A DNA stretch of 39,402 bases from Puerhibacterium puerhi (GTDB lineage: Bacteria; Actinomycetota; Actinomycetes; Actinomycetales; Cellulomonadaceae): the NCBI RefSeq assembly GCF_009846865.1, contig NZ_WUWN01000028.1:1-39402 (forward strand), in the 5' to 3' direction. A program made the translations under genes and the position numbers. Under the pieces are notes generated by a model. That model was not told where the DNA came from. It saw nothing but the letters and a program-made list of their open reading frames with translations, and searched no databases. Shown here one piece after another: positions 23,519 through 32,192 of the stretch (its first letter is position 1; each line of letters opens with the position of its first letter).

Positions 23519-23914
23519 GTGCGCATCGACAAGGACCTGGTCGCGGCGTCCGCGACGCCGCTGGTGCTCGGCATCCTCGCCGAGGGCGACCTGCACGGGT
23601 ACGCGATCCTCAAACGGGTGGCGGAGCTCTCCGGCGGACGCATGCAGTGGTCGGACGGGATGCTCTACCCGCTCCTGCACCGCCTCGAGCGGCAGGGCTT
23701 CGTGGCCGCCGCGTGGGGCACGTCAGAGGCCGGGCGGCGGCGCAAGCACTACGCCCTCACGCCCGCCGGGCGCGACGCGCTGGCCGAGCGCCAGGAGCAG
23801 TGGAGCGTCGTCGCGGACGCGCTGAAGCAGGTGTGGCAGCACGCCCGGGACTCCGCGGAGCGGGTCGCGCAGGGACCGGCCGGGCTCGCCCGGCCCGCCG
23901 AGGGGTGGGCCTGA
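23519..23914 (+). CDS. PadR-family transcriptional regulator
   Basis: 131-residue winged-helix regulator. The PadR domain is clear: TPLVLGILAEGDLHGYAILK, SDGMLYPLLHRLERQGFVAA and RRRKHYALTPAGRDALAERQ. A C-terminal helix of about 30 residues should mediate dimerisation. I prefer the GTG at 23519 (MRIDKDLVAAS, with GGAGGA at 23509-23514). An in-frame ATG at 23507 lies inside the operator and would add four residues. Its stop overlaps the ATG of the following membrane gene (ATGA). PadR regulators paired in this way usually repress their partner in the absence of a membrane-active or phenolic inducer. The inducer here is unknown. Confidence 0.92.
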   Translation: MRIDKDLVAASATPLVLGILAEGDLHGYAILKRVAELSGGRMQWSDGMLYPLLHRLERQGFVAAAWGTSEAGRRRKHYALTPAGRDALAERQEQWSVVADALKQVWQHARDSAERVAQGPAGLARPAEGWA

Positions 23915-25263
23915 TGCGCCCCGAGGTGGAGGAGCAGATCGCGCGGTGGCGCGAGTACGTCCACCGGCGCCGGGCCGTCTCGACCGCCGACGTCGACGAG
24001 CTGGAGGACCACCTGCGCGCGCAGGTCGCCGACCTCGGGGCCGCGGGGCTCGACGACGACGAGGCGTTCCTCGTGGCGATCAAGCGGATGGGCGACCTCG
24101 ACGCCGTCTCCCGCGAGTTCGCCGTGGAGCACTCCGAGCGGATGTGGAAGCAGCTCGTCGTGCCGGCCGACGACGCGGCCGGCGGCACCGCCTGGCGCGA
24201 GCTCGCCGTCGTCCTCGCGCTCGCGGTCGGCGCCGGTGCCGCCCTGCGGGTGGGGCTCGCCCTGCTGCCCGGCGACGCCCTGCTGCGCAACGCCGCCCTG
24301 CTGGTGCTGCCGTTCGTCGTCGCCTACTTCGCCTGGAAGCGCCGGCTCACCGCGCGGGCCGTCGCGGCCCTGGCCGTGCCCTACGCGGCGCTCGCCGTCG
24401 TCGTCAACGTCTACCCGTTCGAGCCCGGCGCCGCCGGCAGCCCTGGCGCGACGGCGGTGCTCGCCGCCCTGCACGCCCCGGTGGTGCTGTGGCTGCTCGT
24501 GGGCCTGGCCTACGTCGGCGGGCGGTGGCGCTCCGACGGGCGGCGCATGGACTTCGTGCGCTTCACCGGCGAGCTGGCGATCTACTGGACGCTGCTCGCG
24601 ATCGGCGGCGGCGTGCTCCTCGGCCTGACCGTGGGCGTGCTGGGGCTGGTCGGTGTCGACTTCGAGCCGGTGCTCGGCGACTGGGTGCTGCCGCTGGCGG
24701 TGCCGGGCGCCCTCGTGGTCGCGGCGTGGCTCGTGGAGGCCAAGCAGGACGTCGTCGAGAACATCGCCCCGGTGCTGACCAAGGTCTTCACGCCGCTGAC
24801 GATCGTCATGCTGCTCAGCCTGCTCGGCGTGCTGCTCACCGCCGGCGACCTCGTCGACGTCGACCGCGAGCTGCTCATCCTCATGGACGCGATCCTCGTG
24901 CTGGTGCTGTGCCTGCTGCTGTACGCGATCTCCGCGCGCGACCCGCTGACGCCCCCCGGGCTGTTCGACGCGCTGCAGCTCGTGCTCGTCGTCGCGGCGC
25001 TCGCGGTCGACGCGGTGATGCTCACCGCCATGCTCACCCGCATCGCGGAGTTCGGCTTCAGCCCCAACAAGGTCGCGGCCCTCGGGCTCAACCTGCTGCT
25101 GCTCGTGCACCTGGTGCGCGCGGCGTGGCTCACCGTCGGCTTCCTGCGCCGGCGCCGTCCCTTCGGCGCCCTCGAGCGCTGGCAGACGCACTACCTGCCG
25201 GTCTACGCGGCCTGGGCGGCCGTCGTCGTGGTGGTCTTCCCGCCGCTGTTCGCCTTCGCCTGA
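23914..25263 (+). CDS. PadR-coupled polytopic membrane protein (permease-prefix-like N-terminus)
   Basis: 449-residue protein. The first 85 residues form a soluble helical segment (EEQIARWREYVHRRRAVSTA, DELEDHLRAQVADLGAAGLD, DEAFLVAIKRMGDLDAVSRE) like the domain that precedes many PadR-linked permeases and HAAS-type proteins. About eleven hydrophobic helices follow. No transporter motif or catalytic residue is recognisable, so its molecular role is unknown. The ATG overlaps the padR stop, so the two are made together. It ends just before the repeated palindrome at 25285. Confidence 0.8.
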   Translation: MRPEVEEQIARWREYVHRRRAVSTADVDELEDHLRAQVADLGAAGLDDDEAFLVAIKRMGDLDAVSREFAVEHSERMWKQLVVPADDAAGGTAWRELAVVLALAVGAGAALRVGLALLPGDALLRNAALLVLPFVVAYFAWKRRLTARAVAALAVPYAALAVVVNVYPFEPGAAGSPGATAVLAALHAPVVLWLLVGLAYVGGRWRSDGRRMDFVRFTGELAIYWTLLAIGGGVLLGLTVGVLGLVGVDFEPVLGDWVLPLAVPGALVVAAWLVEAKQDVVENIAPVLTKVFTPLTIVMLLSLLGVLLTAGDLVDVDRELLILMDAILVLVLCLLLYAISARDPLTPPGLFDALQLVLVVAALAVDAVMLTAMLTRIAEFGFSPNKVAALGLNLLLLVHLVRAAWLTVGFLRRRRPFGALERWQTHYLPVYAAWAAVVVVVFPPLFAFA

Positions 25264-25284
25264 CCCCGCGCAGGCGCCACAGGC

Positions 25285-25346
25285 GTCGTGGGTACGGAAC
25301 ACGCCGTGCGATCCGCGGATCGCACGGCGTGTCCTGTACCCACGAC
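25285..25346. terminator. Long palindrome, copy B of the repeated element; probable bidirectional terminator
   Basis: Fills most of the 93-base spacer between the convergent membrane-protein and ABC-F genes. The core 25299-25332 is a perfect 34-base palindrome (arm ACACGCCGTGCGATCCG). Outer arms GTCGTGGGTAC and GTACCCACGAC are joined to the core across a three-base, partly pairing internal loop. It shares the core and outer arms with copy A at 10173-10230. Confidence 0.8.
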
Positions 25347-25356
25347 CGGGAGGGGC

Positions 25357-26955
<1,599 letters not shown>

Positions 26956-27137
26956 GGTCTCGGGAATCCTCAGGGTCGGGACGGGCGGCCGCGGGTCCCG
27001 CGGCGGGCGCGCTCGTGCCCCGGACGGGCGAGCGGGCGGCCTGTCGAGTCTAACGGCCGCCCGCGGCGCCGGCGGGAGCGCTTTTCGTCACGCCGGGCGA
27101 TCGTGCGCCGCGTCGCGCGGCGGGGCCGCCCGGTCGC

Positions 27138-27154
27138 GCCGGTGCTGCACCGGC
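27138..27154. repeat. 17-base palindrome upstream of the metallopeptidase gene
   Basis: GCCGGTGC-T-GCACCGGC is an odd perfect palindrome about 20 bases upstream of the candidate -10 box of the zinc metallopeptidase gene. It could be an operator. Chance occurrence is plausible at this base composition. Confidence 0.5.
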
Positions 27155-27173
27155 GAGCGGCGCGCGCCGTGGG

Positions 27174-27179
27174 TACGTT
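27174..27179 (+). promoter_or_regulatory. Candidate -10 box for leaderless metallopeptidase mRNA
   Basis: TACGTT ends 7 bases before the GTG at 27187, with no ribosome-binding site between. Confidence 0.6.
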
Positions 27180-27186
27180 GCGACAC

Positions 27187-28086
27187 GTGACGTTCCAGGA
27201 CGGTGGACAGTTCGAGGGCGGCCGGGTCCGCAAGGGCGGCGGCGGCCGGCGCGGCGGGCTCATCGCCGGCGGCGGCATCGGCGCGGTCCTGGTCGCGCTG
27301 GTCGCGGTGCTCCTCGGCGGCAACGGCGGCGACCTCGGCCAGCTCGCCGACCAGCTGACCGGTGGCCAGCAGCAGGGGACGGGCCAGGAGCAGTTCGTCG
27401 GCGAGTGCTCCGCGCAGCAGGCGAACAGCGACCGCGAGTGCCGGCTGAACGCCACGGTGCAGTCGCTCGACGCCTACTGGGCGGGCGTGCTGCCGCAGCA
27501 GGCGAGGGTCGAGTACACCCAGCCGCCGGTCGAGAGCTTCTCCGGCTCGACGACGACGGCGTGCGGTGCGGCGTCGTCGAGCACCGGACCCTTCTACTGC
27601 CCGCCCGACCAGACCGTCTACATCGACCTGTCGTTCTACGACCTGCTGCAGCAGCAGTTCGGCGCGAGCGACGGCGCGCTCGCCGAGGAGTACGTGGTGG
27701 CGCACGAGGTGGGCCACCACATCGAGAACCTCATCGGCGCGATGGACGCCGCCGACCGCAGCGGCAGCGGCCCGGAGTCGGGCTCCGTGCGGATCGAGCT
27801 CATGGCCGACTGCCTCGCCGGCATGTGGGCCGGCGACGCCGCCCGGACGGTCGACCCGGACACCGGGGTGCCGTTCCTGCGGCCGATCACCGACGAGGAG
27901 CTGCGCGACGCCCTCGACGCCGCGGCCGCCGTCGGCGACGACCACATCCAGCGGCAGGCGACCGGGCAGATCGACCCGGAGGGGTTCACGCACGGCACGT
28001 CCGAGCAGCGGGTGCGCTGGTTCACGACCGGCTACGAGGGCGGCACCCTGGCCGACTGCAACACCCTGGAGGCCGCCACCCTCTGA
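27187..28086 (+). CDS. Neutral zinc metallopeptidase (YpfJ family)
   Basis: 299-residue protein with a Gly/Arg-rich cytoplasmic start, one membrane helix (about residues 24-44, GLIAGGGIGAVLVALVAVLL), then an extracytoplasmic zinc peptidase domain. The HExxH site is H173-E174-V-G-H177 in VVAHEVGHHIENLIGAMD. A downstream acidic segment, RIELMADCLAGMWA, probably supplies the third metal ligand. Paired cysteines occur in TTACGAASSSTGPFYCPP and elsewhere. The family is widespread and its substrate is not known. The GTG start is set by the upstream TACGTT box and by the family-typical N-terminus (FQDGGQFEGGRV). It converges with the SURF1 operon, with only 20 bases between the stops. Confidence 0.92.
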   Translation: MTFQDGGQFEGGRVRKGGGGRRGGLIAGGGIGAVLVALVAVLLGGNGGDLGQLADQLTGGQQQGTGQEQFVGECSAQQANSDRECRLNATVQSLDAYWAGVLPQQARVEYTQPPVESFSGSTTTACGAASSSTGPFYCPPDQTVYIDLSFYDLLQQQFGASDGALAEEYVVAHEVGHHIENLIGAMDAADRSGSGPESGSVRIELMADCLAGMWAGDAARTVDPDTGVPFLRPITDEELRDALDAAAAVGDDHIQRQATGQIDPEGFTHGTSEQRVRWFTTGYEGGTLADCNTLEAATL

Positions 28087-28106
28087 CCGCCCACGTACGA
28101 GAGGGG

Positions 28107-29033
28107 TCAGTCGCGGCCGTCGTCCAGCAGGGCGTCCTCGAGCTCCTCGTCGGTGGGGCGCCGGCGGCGCTCCGGGCGCCGCGCGCGCACCGCCGACCCG
28201 CCGGTCCCGGGGTCCCCGGCCGCCTCGGCCTCCGCGAGCAGCAGGTCGCCGGCCGTCACGGTGCTCCCACGGGTCTCGCGCCGCCACAGCAGCACGTAGC
28301 CGGAGACGGCTCCGAGGGCGAAGACGCACCACTGGAACGTGTAGGACAGGTGCGACCCGGGGTCGGTGTCCGGCGGCGGCAGCGGGACCAGCGCCTGCGC
28401 CGACGCCGGGTCCTCGCTGCGCAGCTGGCCGTACGCGCCGACCGTCCGGCCGTCGGCCCAGCCCGCGCCCCCCGGGCCGGCGGCGAGCACCTGGCGGGTG
28501 TCGATCGCCTGCACCTGACCGGGTGGCGCGCCACGGCCCGACGCCGGCTCGTCCGGGCGCAGCGTGACGACGACCGTCACGCGCCCGTCGGGCGGCGCGG
28601 GCACGGCGTCGGGGCTGCTGGCGTCCTCCCCGAGCGGCACGAACCCGCGGTCCACCACGAGCACGGTGCCGTCGTCGGCCTCGAAGGGCACCAGCACGTG
28701 GAAGCCCGGCGTGCTGTTCACCGGCCGGTTGCGCAGCAGGACGGTCGCCTCGGGGACGTACTGCCCCGTCAGCGTCGCCGGGCGCCACTCGTCGTCGGCG
28801 GGCAGCGTCACGCCGGGGGCGGGCAGGACCTGCTCGGCGGGCACCGCGGGCGCGGAGTAGTTGGACTCGACCAGGTGGATCTGCGCCATCCGGTCGGTGT
28901 ACCGGTGCCACTGCCACACGGCGGCGAGCACGCACAGCGCGGCGAGCGCGACGGCGCCGAGGCCGAGCGTGACCCACTGACGGCGGGTGCGCTGCGAGCG
29001 GGCGGTGGCGGGGACCGGGGGAGCGGCCGTCAC
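28107..29033 (-). CDS. SURF1-family protein
   Basis: 308-residue protein of the SURF1/Shy1 family, which helps assemble cytochrome c oxidase, possibly by handling heme a. It has the typical hairpin layout: one helix near the N-terminus (about WVTLGLGAVALAALCVLAAV), a large external domain (RPATLTGQYVPEATVLLRNR, STPGFHVLVPFE, VLVVDRGFVPLG), and a second helix near the C-terminus (LSYTFQWCVFALGAVSGYVL). A charged Arg/Glu-rich tail follows. The GTG at 29033 overlaps the preceding stop by 4 bases. With ctaA in the same window this supports an aa3-type oxidase in the host. Confidence 0.9.
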   Translation of the reverse strand: MTAAPPVPATARSQRTRRQWVTLGLGAVALAALCVLAAVWQWHRYTDRMAQIHLVESNYSAPAVPAEQVLPAPGVTLPADDEWRPATLTGQYVPEATVLLRNRPVNSTPGFHVLVPFEADDGTVLVVDRGFVPLGEDASSPDAVPAPPDGRVTVVVTLRPDEPASGRGAPPGQVQAIDTRQVLAAGPGGAGWADGRTVGAYGQLRSEDPASAQALVPLPPPDTDPGSHLSYTFQWCVFALGAVSGYVLLWRRETRGSTVTAGDLLLAEAEAAGDPGTGGSAVRARRPERRRRPTDEELEDALLDDGRD

Positions 29034-29284
29034 GGGCGCGCGTCCGGGTCGAAGCGGTCGAGCTCGTCCGTGGGCACGGTCTGCTTCCAGAACCCCCGGC
29101 TCGACAGGAAGCCCTCGAGGTGGTCGCGGTGGGCGTCGCACGCGAGCCACACCTTGCGCCGCGCGGGCGTGTGCAGGCGCGGGTTGTTCCACAGCAGGCC
29201 CCATGCGGCGCTCTCGCGGCAGCCCTTGGCCGAGCACAGCAGCTCGCCCTCGGCCACCGGGTCGGGGCGCAGCAGGTCGATCAC
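29030..29284 (-). CDS. Small cysteine-containing conserved protein
   Basis: 84-residue soluble protein between the DUF3099 and SURF1 genes, overlapping both by 4 bases. It contains LLCSAKGCRESAAWGLLWNN, then VWLACDAHRDHLEGFLSSRG and FWKQTVP. The cysteines and histidines (CSAKGC, CDAH) could form a small zinc site. I recall homologues in many actinobacteria, sometimes mislabelled acetone carboxylase; the sequence is far too short for that enzyme and nothing supports it. Function is unknown. Conserved linkage with SURF1 suggests an oxidase-related or membrane-linked task, which is inference. Confidence 0.8.
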   Translation of the reverse strand: MIDLLRPDPVAEGELLCSAKGCRESAAWGLLWNNPRLHTPARRKVWLACDAHRDHLEGFLSSRGFWKQTVPTDELDRFDPDARP

Positions 29285-29745
29285 CGGTTCTCCTCGCGGT
29301 CGGGGGTGGCGTCCGGACGTCCCGCCGAGCCGCCGTCCCCGCTCGTGGGGTCGGCGTCCTCGGGGTCGGGGACGTGCTCGATGACGGGGTGGTGCTCGCC
29401 CGGCGGCTCCTCCGACGTCGGTGTCGCCGGCAGGGCGTGCGGCTGCGGCGGCGGCACGACCGGGACCTCCCGCGAGCTGCGGTCGCGCCCGGCGTTGGCC
29501 AGCAGCACGGCGACGTAGGGGATCACGACCGCGCCGATGATCAGGACGATCCGCAGCCAGGTGACGTCGATGAAGACCGCGCCCGCGAAGCACACGACGC
29601 GGATGCCCATCTGGATCAGGTACCGGCGCGTGCGGCGCGACTGGTCCTCCGACAGGCCCTGGGGTGCGCTCGTGATGGACTGCACCTCGTGGTCAGGCCT
29701 GTCGCCGTGCCCGGAGCGCGACGACGTCGCGCGGGTGCTGCTCAC
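29281..29745 (-). CDS. DUF3099-family membrane protein
   Basis: 154-residue protein with two adjacent hydrophobic helices (about residues 43-84, MGIRVVCFAGAVFIDVTWLR and IVLIIGAVVIPYVAVLLANA) after a conserved-looking SITSAPQGLSEDQSRRTRRY segment. An acidic, proline-rich C-terminus of about 65 residues follows. The family function is not known. The GTG at 29745 lies 6 bases after a TAGACT box. It is the first gene of the three-gene operon with the Cys-rich protein and SURF1, each overlapping the next by 4 bases. Confidence 0.82.
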   Translation of the reverse strand: MSSTRATSSRSGHGDRPDHEVQSITSAPQGLSEDQSRRTRRYLIQMGIRVVCFAGAVFIDVTWLRIVLIIGAVVIPYVAVLLANAGRDRSSREVPVVPPPQPHALPATPTSEEPPGEHHPVIEHVPDPEDADPTSGDGGSAGRPDATPDREENR

Positions 29746-29751
29746 TCACCC

Positions 29752-29757
29752 AGTCTA
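29752..29757 (-). promoter_or_regulatory. Candidate -10 box for leaderless DUF3099-SURF1 operon
   Basis: Minus-strand TAGACT ends 6 bases before the GTG at 29745. No ribosome-binding site is seen between them. Confidence 0.6.
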
Positions 29758-29811
29758 GGCGGGGCGCCGCGCCTCGCAGCACCCTGGCGGCGCGGGCCGG
29801 GGCGCCGGCGA

Positions 29812-29831
29812 ACGTTGTAGGAAACCGACAA
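29812..29831. promoter_or_regulatory. AT-richer element upstream of fabG with small inverted repeat
   Basis: TTGT-N9-ACAA (within ACGTTGTAGGAAACCGACAA) stands out from the GC-rich surroundings about 130 bases upstream of fabG. The decamer ACGTTGTAGG recurs at 34290-34299 between convergent genes. A regulator site is possible; nothing more can be said. Confidence 0.25.
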
Positions 29832-29959
29832 GTCCGCGGCGCGATGCGGTCAGCGCCGTGCGCACCCGGCGTCCGGGGGCGCCGGTACCGTCACCACCGG
29901 ACCAGAGCGCGGACCTGCCCCGACGGGAGGGCCCGCGCGCCGCCGAGGAGAGGACCCCC

Positions 29960-30718
29960 GTGACCGCACCGAGCCCGCAGGCCACCCCCCAGCCCGTCCC
30001 GCAGGGGCAGGACGGCGGCCGCGTCGTCGTCGTCACCGGAGCCGCGCGCGGCATCGGCCGCGCGATCGCCGAGCGGTTCGTCGCCGCCGGCGACACCGTG
30101 GCGACCCTCTACCGCGGCGGGGACCTGCCGCAGGGCGTGCACGGCTACGTGGCCGACGTCACCGACACCGCCGCGGTGGACGCGGCGTTCACGGCGATCG
30201 AGAAGGAGCTCGGCCCGGTCGAGGTGCTGGTCGCCAACGCCGGCGTGACGCGCGACGGGCTGCTCATGCGCATGTCCGACGACGATTTCACCGCCGTGCT
30301 CGACGTCAACCTCACCGGCACGTTCCGCTGCGTGCGCCGCGCCTCGAAGGGCATGATCCGGCTGCGCCGCGGCCGGATCGTGCTGGTCGGCTCGGTCGTC
30401 GGCCTGTACGGCGGCCCGGGGCAGGTCAACTACTCGTCGTCGAAGGCCGCCCTGGTGGGCATGGCCCGCTCGATCACCCGCGAGCTCGGCGGCCGCGGCA
30501 TCACCGCGAACGTCGTGGCCCCCGGCTACGTCGAGACCGACATGACGGCCGCGCTGCCCGAGGACACCCAGGCGCAGTACAGGACGGCGATCCCGGCGGG
30601 CCGGTTCGCCTCGACCGACGAGGTCGCCGGCGTGGTCCAGTTCCTCGCCTCCGACGCCGCGGCGTACGTCAGCGGCGCCGTGATCCCCGTCGACGGCGGC
30701 CTCGGCATGGGCCACTGA
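29960..30718 (+). CDS. fabG: 3-oxoacyl-ACP reductase FabG
   Basis: 252-residue SDR-family NADPH-dependent reductase of type II fatty acid synthesis. The cofactor motif is VTGAARGIGRAIAERF, with ANAG further on. The catalytic Ser lies in VLVGSVVGLYGG, and the Tyr/Lys in VNYSSSKAALVGMARS. The C-terminal AAYVSGAVIPVDGGLGMGH is typical. The GTG at 29960 is preceded by GAGGAGAGGA; the frame is open for 34 codons upstream without a better start. It is followed by the InhA-like FabI gene, the same pair as mabA-inhA in mycobacteria, but here with a 93-base gap and a probable separate promoter. Confidence 0.94.
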   Translation: MTAPSPQATPQPVPQGQDGGRVVVVTGAARGIGRAIAERFVAAGDTVATLYRGGDLPQGVHGYVADVTDTAAVDAAFTAIEKELGPVEVLVANAGVTRDGLLMRMSDDDFTAVLDVNLTGTFRCVRRASKGMIRLRRGRIVLVGSVVGLYGGPGQVNYSSSKAALVGMARSITRELGGRGITANVVAPGYVETDMTAALPEDTQAQYRTAIPAGRFASTDEVAGVVQFLASDAAAYVSGAVIPVDGGLGMGH

Positions 30719-30774
30719 CGCCCGCGGGCGCCCCGTCCCCCCTCCCGCGGCACGTCACCGCCTCGTCGTGCCGC

Positions 30775-30780
30775 TACGCT
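30775..30780 (+). promoter_or_regulatory. Candidate -10 box of fabI
   Basis: TACGCT lies 31 bases before the fabI ATG and would give a short conventional leader that contains GAAAGG. No good -35 box is seen. Confidence 0.45.
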
Positions 30781-30811
30781 CCCTTCTGCACACGTTCACC
30801 GAAAGGTCATC

Positions 30812-31579
30812 ATGGGTCTGCTCGACGGCAAGAAGCTCCTCGTCACCGGGGTGCTGACCGACAGCTCGATCGCGTTCCACGCGGCGCGCCTCGCCCAGGA
30901 GGAGGGCGCCGAGGTCGTGCTCTCGTCGTTCGGCCGCCAGATGAAGCTCACGCAGGCGTTCGCCAAGCGGCTGCCCGTCGAGGCTCCGGTGGTCCAGCTC
31001 GACGTCACCGACGCCGACGACCTCGCGAACCTCGCCGACGCCGTGCGCGAGCACGTCGACCACCTCGACGGCGTGGTGCACTCCATCGGCTTCGCCCCGC
31101 AGTCCGTGATGGGCGGCAACTTCCTCTCGGGCACCTGGGAGGACGTCGCCACGGCCCTGCAGGTCTCGACGTTCTCGTACAAGTCGCTGGCCGTGGCCGC
31201 CAAGCCGCTGATGACGAACGGCGGCGCCGTCGTCGGCCTGACCTTCGACGCGCAGTTCGCCTGGCCGGTCTACGACTGGATGGGCGTGGCGAAGGCCGGC
31301 CTCGAGTCGGCCAACCGGTACCTGGCCCGCGACCTGGGCCCGGACGGCATCCGCGCCAACCTGGTCTCCGCCGGCCCGATCCGCACCACCGCTGCCAAGT
31401 CGATCCCCGGCTTCGAGACGATGGAGGACGCCTGGCCGCGCCGGGCGCCCCTGGGCTGGGACCAGACCACCGCCGAGCCGGCCGCCCGCGCCGTCTGCGC
31501 CCTGCTGTCCGACTGGTTCCCGGCCACCACCGGCGAGATCGTGCACGTCGACGGCGGCGTGCACGCGATGGGGCAGTAA
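30812..31579 (+). CDS. fabI: Enoyl-ACP reductase FabI (InhA-like)
   Basis: 255-residue NADH-dependent enoyl-ACP reductase that completes each fatty acid elongation cycle. The N-terminus LLDGKKLLVTGVLTDSSIAF has the enoyl-reductase form of the cofactor loop. The active site resembles InhA, with Tyr and Lys in WPVYDWMGVAKAGLESANRY. RANLVSAGPIRTTAAKSIPG forms the substrate loop, and GEIVHVDGGVHAMGQ ends the protein. GAAAGG precedes the ATG. The InhA-like features (VYDWMGVAK rather than the YNVMGxAK of E. coli FabI) fit an actinobacterium. It lies 36 bases from the SixA-like gene. Confidence 0.95.
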   Translation: MGLLDGKKLLVTGVLTDSSIAFHAARLAQEEGAEVVLSSFGRQMKLTQAFAKRLPVEAPVVQLDVTDADDLANLADAVREHVDHLDGVVHSIGFAPQSVMGGNFLSGTWEDVATALQVSTFSYKSLAVAAKPLMTNGGAVVGLTFDAQFAWPVYDWMGVAKAGLESANRYLARDLGPDGIRANLVSAGPIRTTAAKSIPGFETMEDAWPRRAPLGWDQTTAEPAARAVCALLSDWFPATTGEIVHVDGGVHAMGQ

Positions 31580-31615
31580 GCCCCACCCCTGCGACGTCCG
31601 GCTTCGAGGGAGACG

Positions 31616-32137
31616 ATGACCGCACGACGGCTCGTGCTGCTGCGGCACGCCAAGGCCGAGCCCGCCCGGGGCGAGGTCCCCGACGACATGCGCCCCCTGG
31701 CGCTGCGCGGGCGCAGCCAGGCCGGCGCGGTCGGCAAGGCCTTCTCGGCGGCCGCCCTGGTGCCGGACGTCGCGCTCGTCTCGACGGCGCTGCGCACCCG
31801 CCAGACGTGGGAGCTGCTGTCGTCCCGCCTGCCCGACCCCTCGCGCGTCCTGCTGCGGCTGCGCCCGGAGATCTACGAGGCGTCCGTGGCCGACGTGCTC
31901 GCGCTGGTGCGCGGGCTCGACCCGCAGGTCGGCACGGTCCTCGTCGTCGGGCACGAGCCCACGATGGCCGCGACGGCGGCGCACCTGGCCGGTCCGGGGT
32001 CCGACGACGCCGCGCTGGCGCAGGTGCGCGTCGGCGTGCCGACCGCCACCTGGTCGCTGCTGGAGTCGGACGCCGAGTGGGCGGACTGGGGCCGCGGCGG
32101 GGCGCGGCTCGCCGAGGTGTCCCGGCCCGGGGACTGA
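31616..32137 (+). CDS. SixA-like histidine phosphatase
   Basis: 173-residue member of the histidine phosphatase superfamily. The phosphorylated histidine is in LVLLRHAKAEPARG, with the second histidine in VLVVGHEPTMAATAAHLAG. The short length and the RHAK motif are those of SixA, which dephosphorylates phosphohistidine proteins. The target in actinobacteria is not established. The ATG follows GAGGGAGA. It is probably cotranscribed with fabI, though I know of no functional link. Confidence 0.87.
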   Translation: MTARRLVLLRHAKAEPARGEVPDDMRPLALRGRSQAGAVGKAFSAAALVPDVALVSTALRTRQTWELLSSRLPDPSRVLLRLRPEIYEASVADVLALVRGLDPQVGTVLVVGHEPTMAATAAHLAGPGSDDAALAQVRVGVPTATWSLLESDAEWADWGRGGARLAEVSRPGD

Positions 32138-32179
32138 GGCGCACCCGTCCAGGGTGCTGACGTGCGGCCCCTGCTCTGG

Positions 32180-32185
32180 CAGGAT
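32180..32185 (+). promoter_or_regulatory. Candidate -10-like box upstream of the NCS1 permease gene
   Basis: CAGGAT ends 7 bases before the ATG at 32193, the same spacing as the TANNNT boxes elsewhere in the window, but the first base departs from the pattern. No ribosome-binding site is seen. Confidence 0.35.
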
Positions 32186-32192
32186 CCCGCTC

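Noticed and set aside
29030-29284. Acetone carboxylase subunit
   Set aside because: I recall similar small proteins carrying this label, but an 84-residue Cys/His protein cannot be that enzyme and nothing in the neighbourhood supports it.
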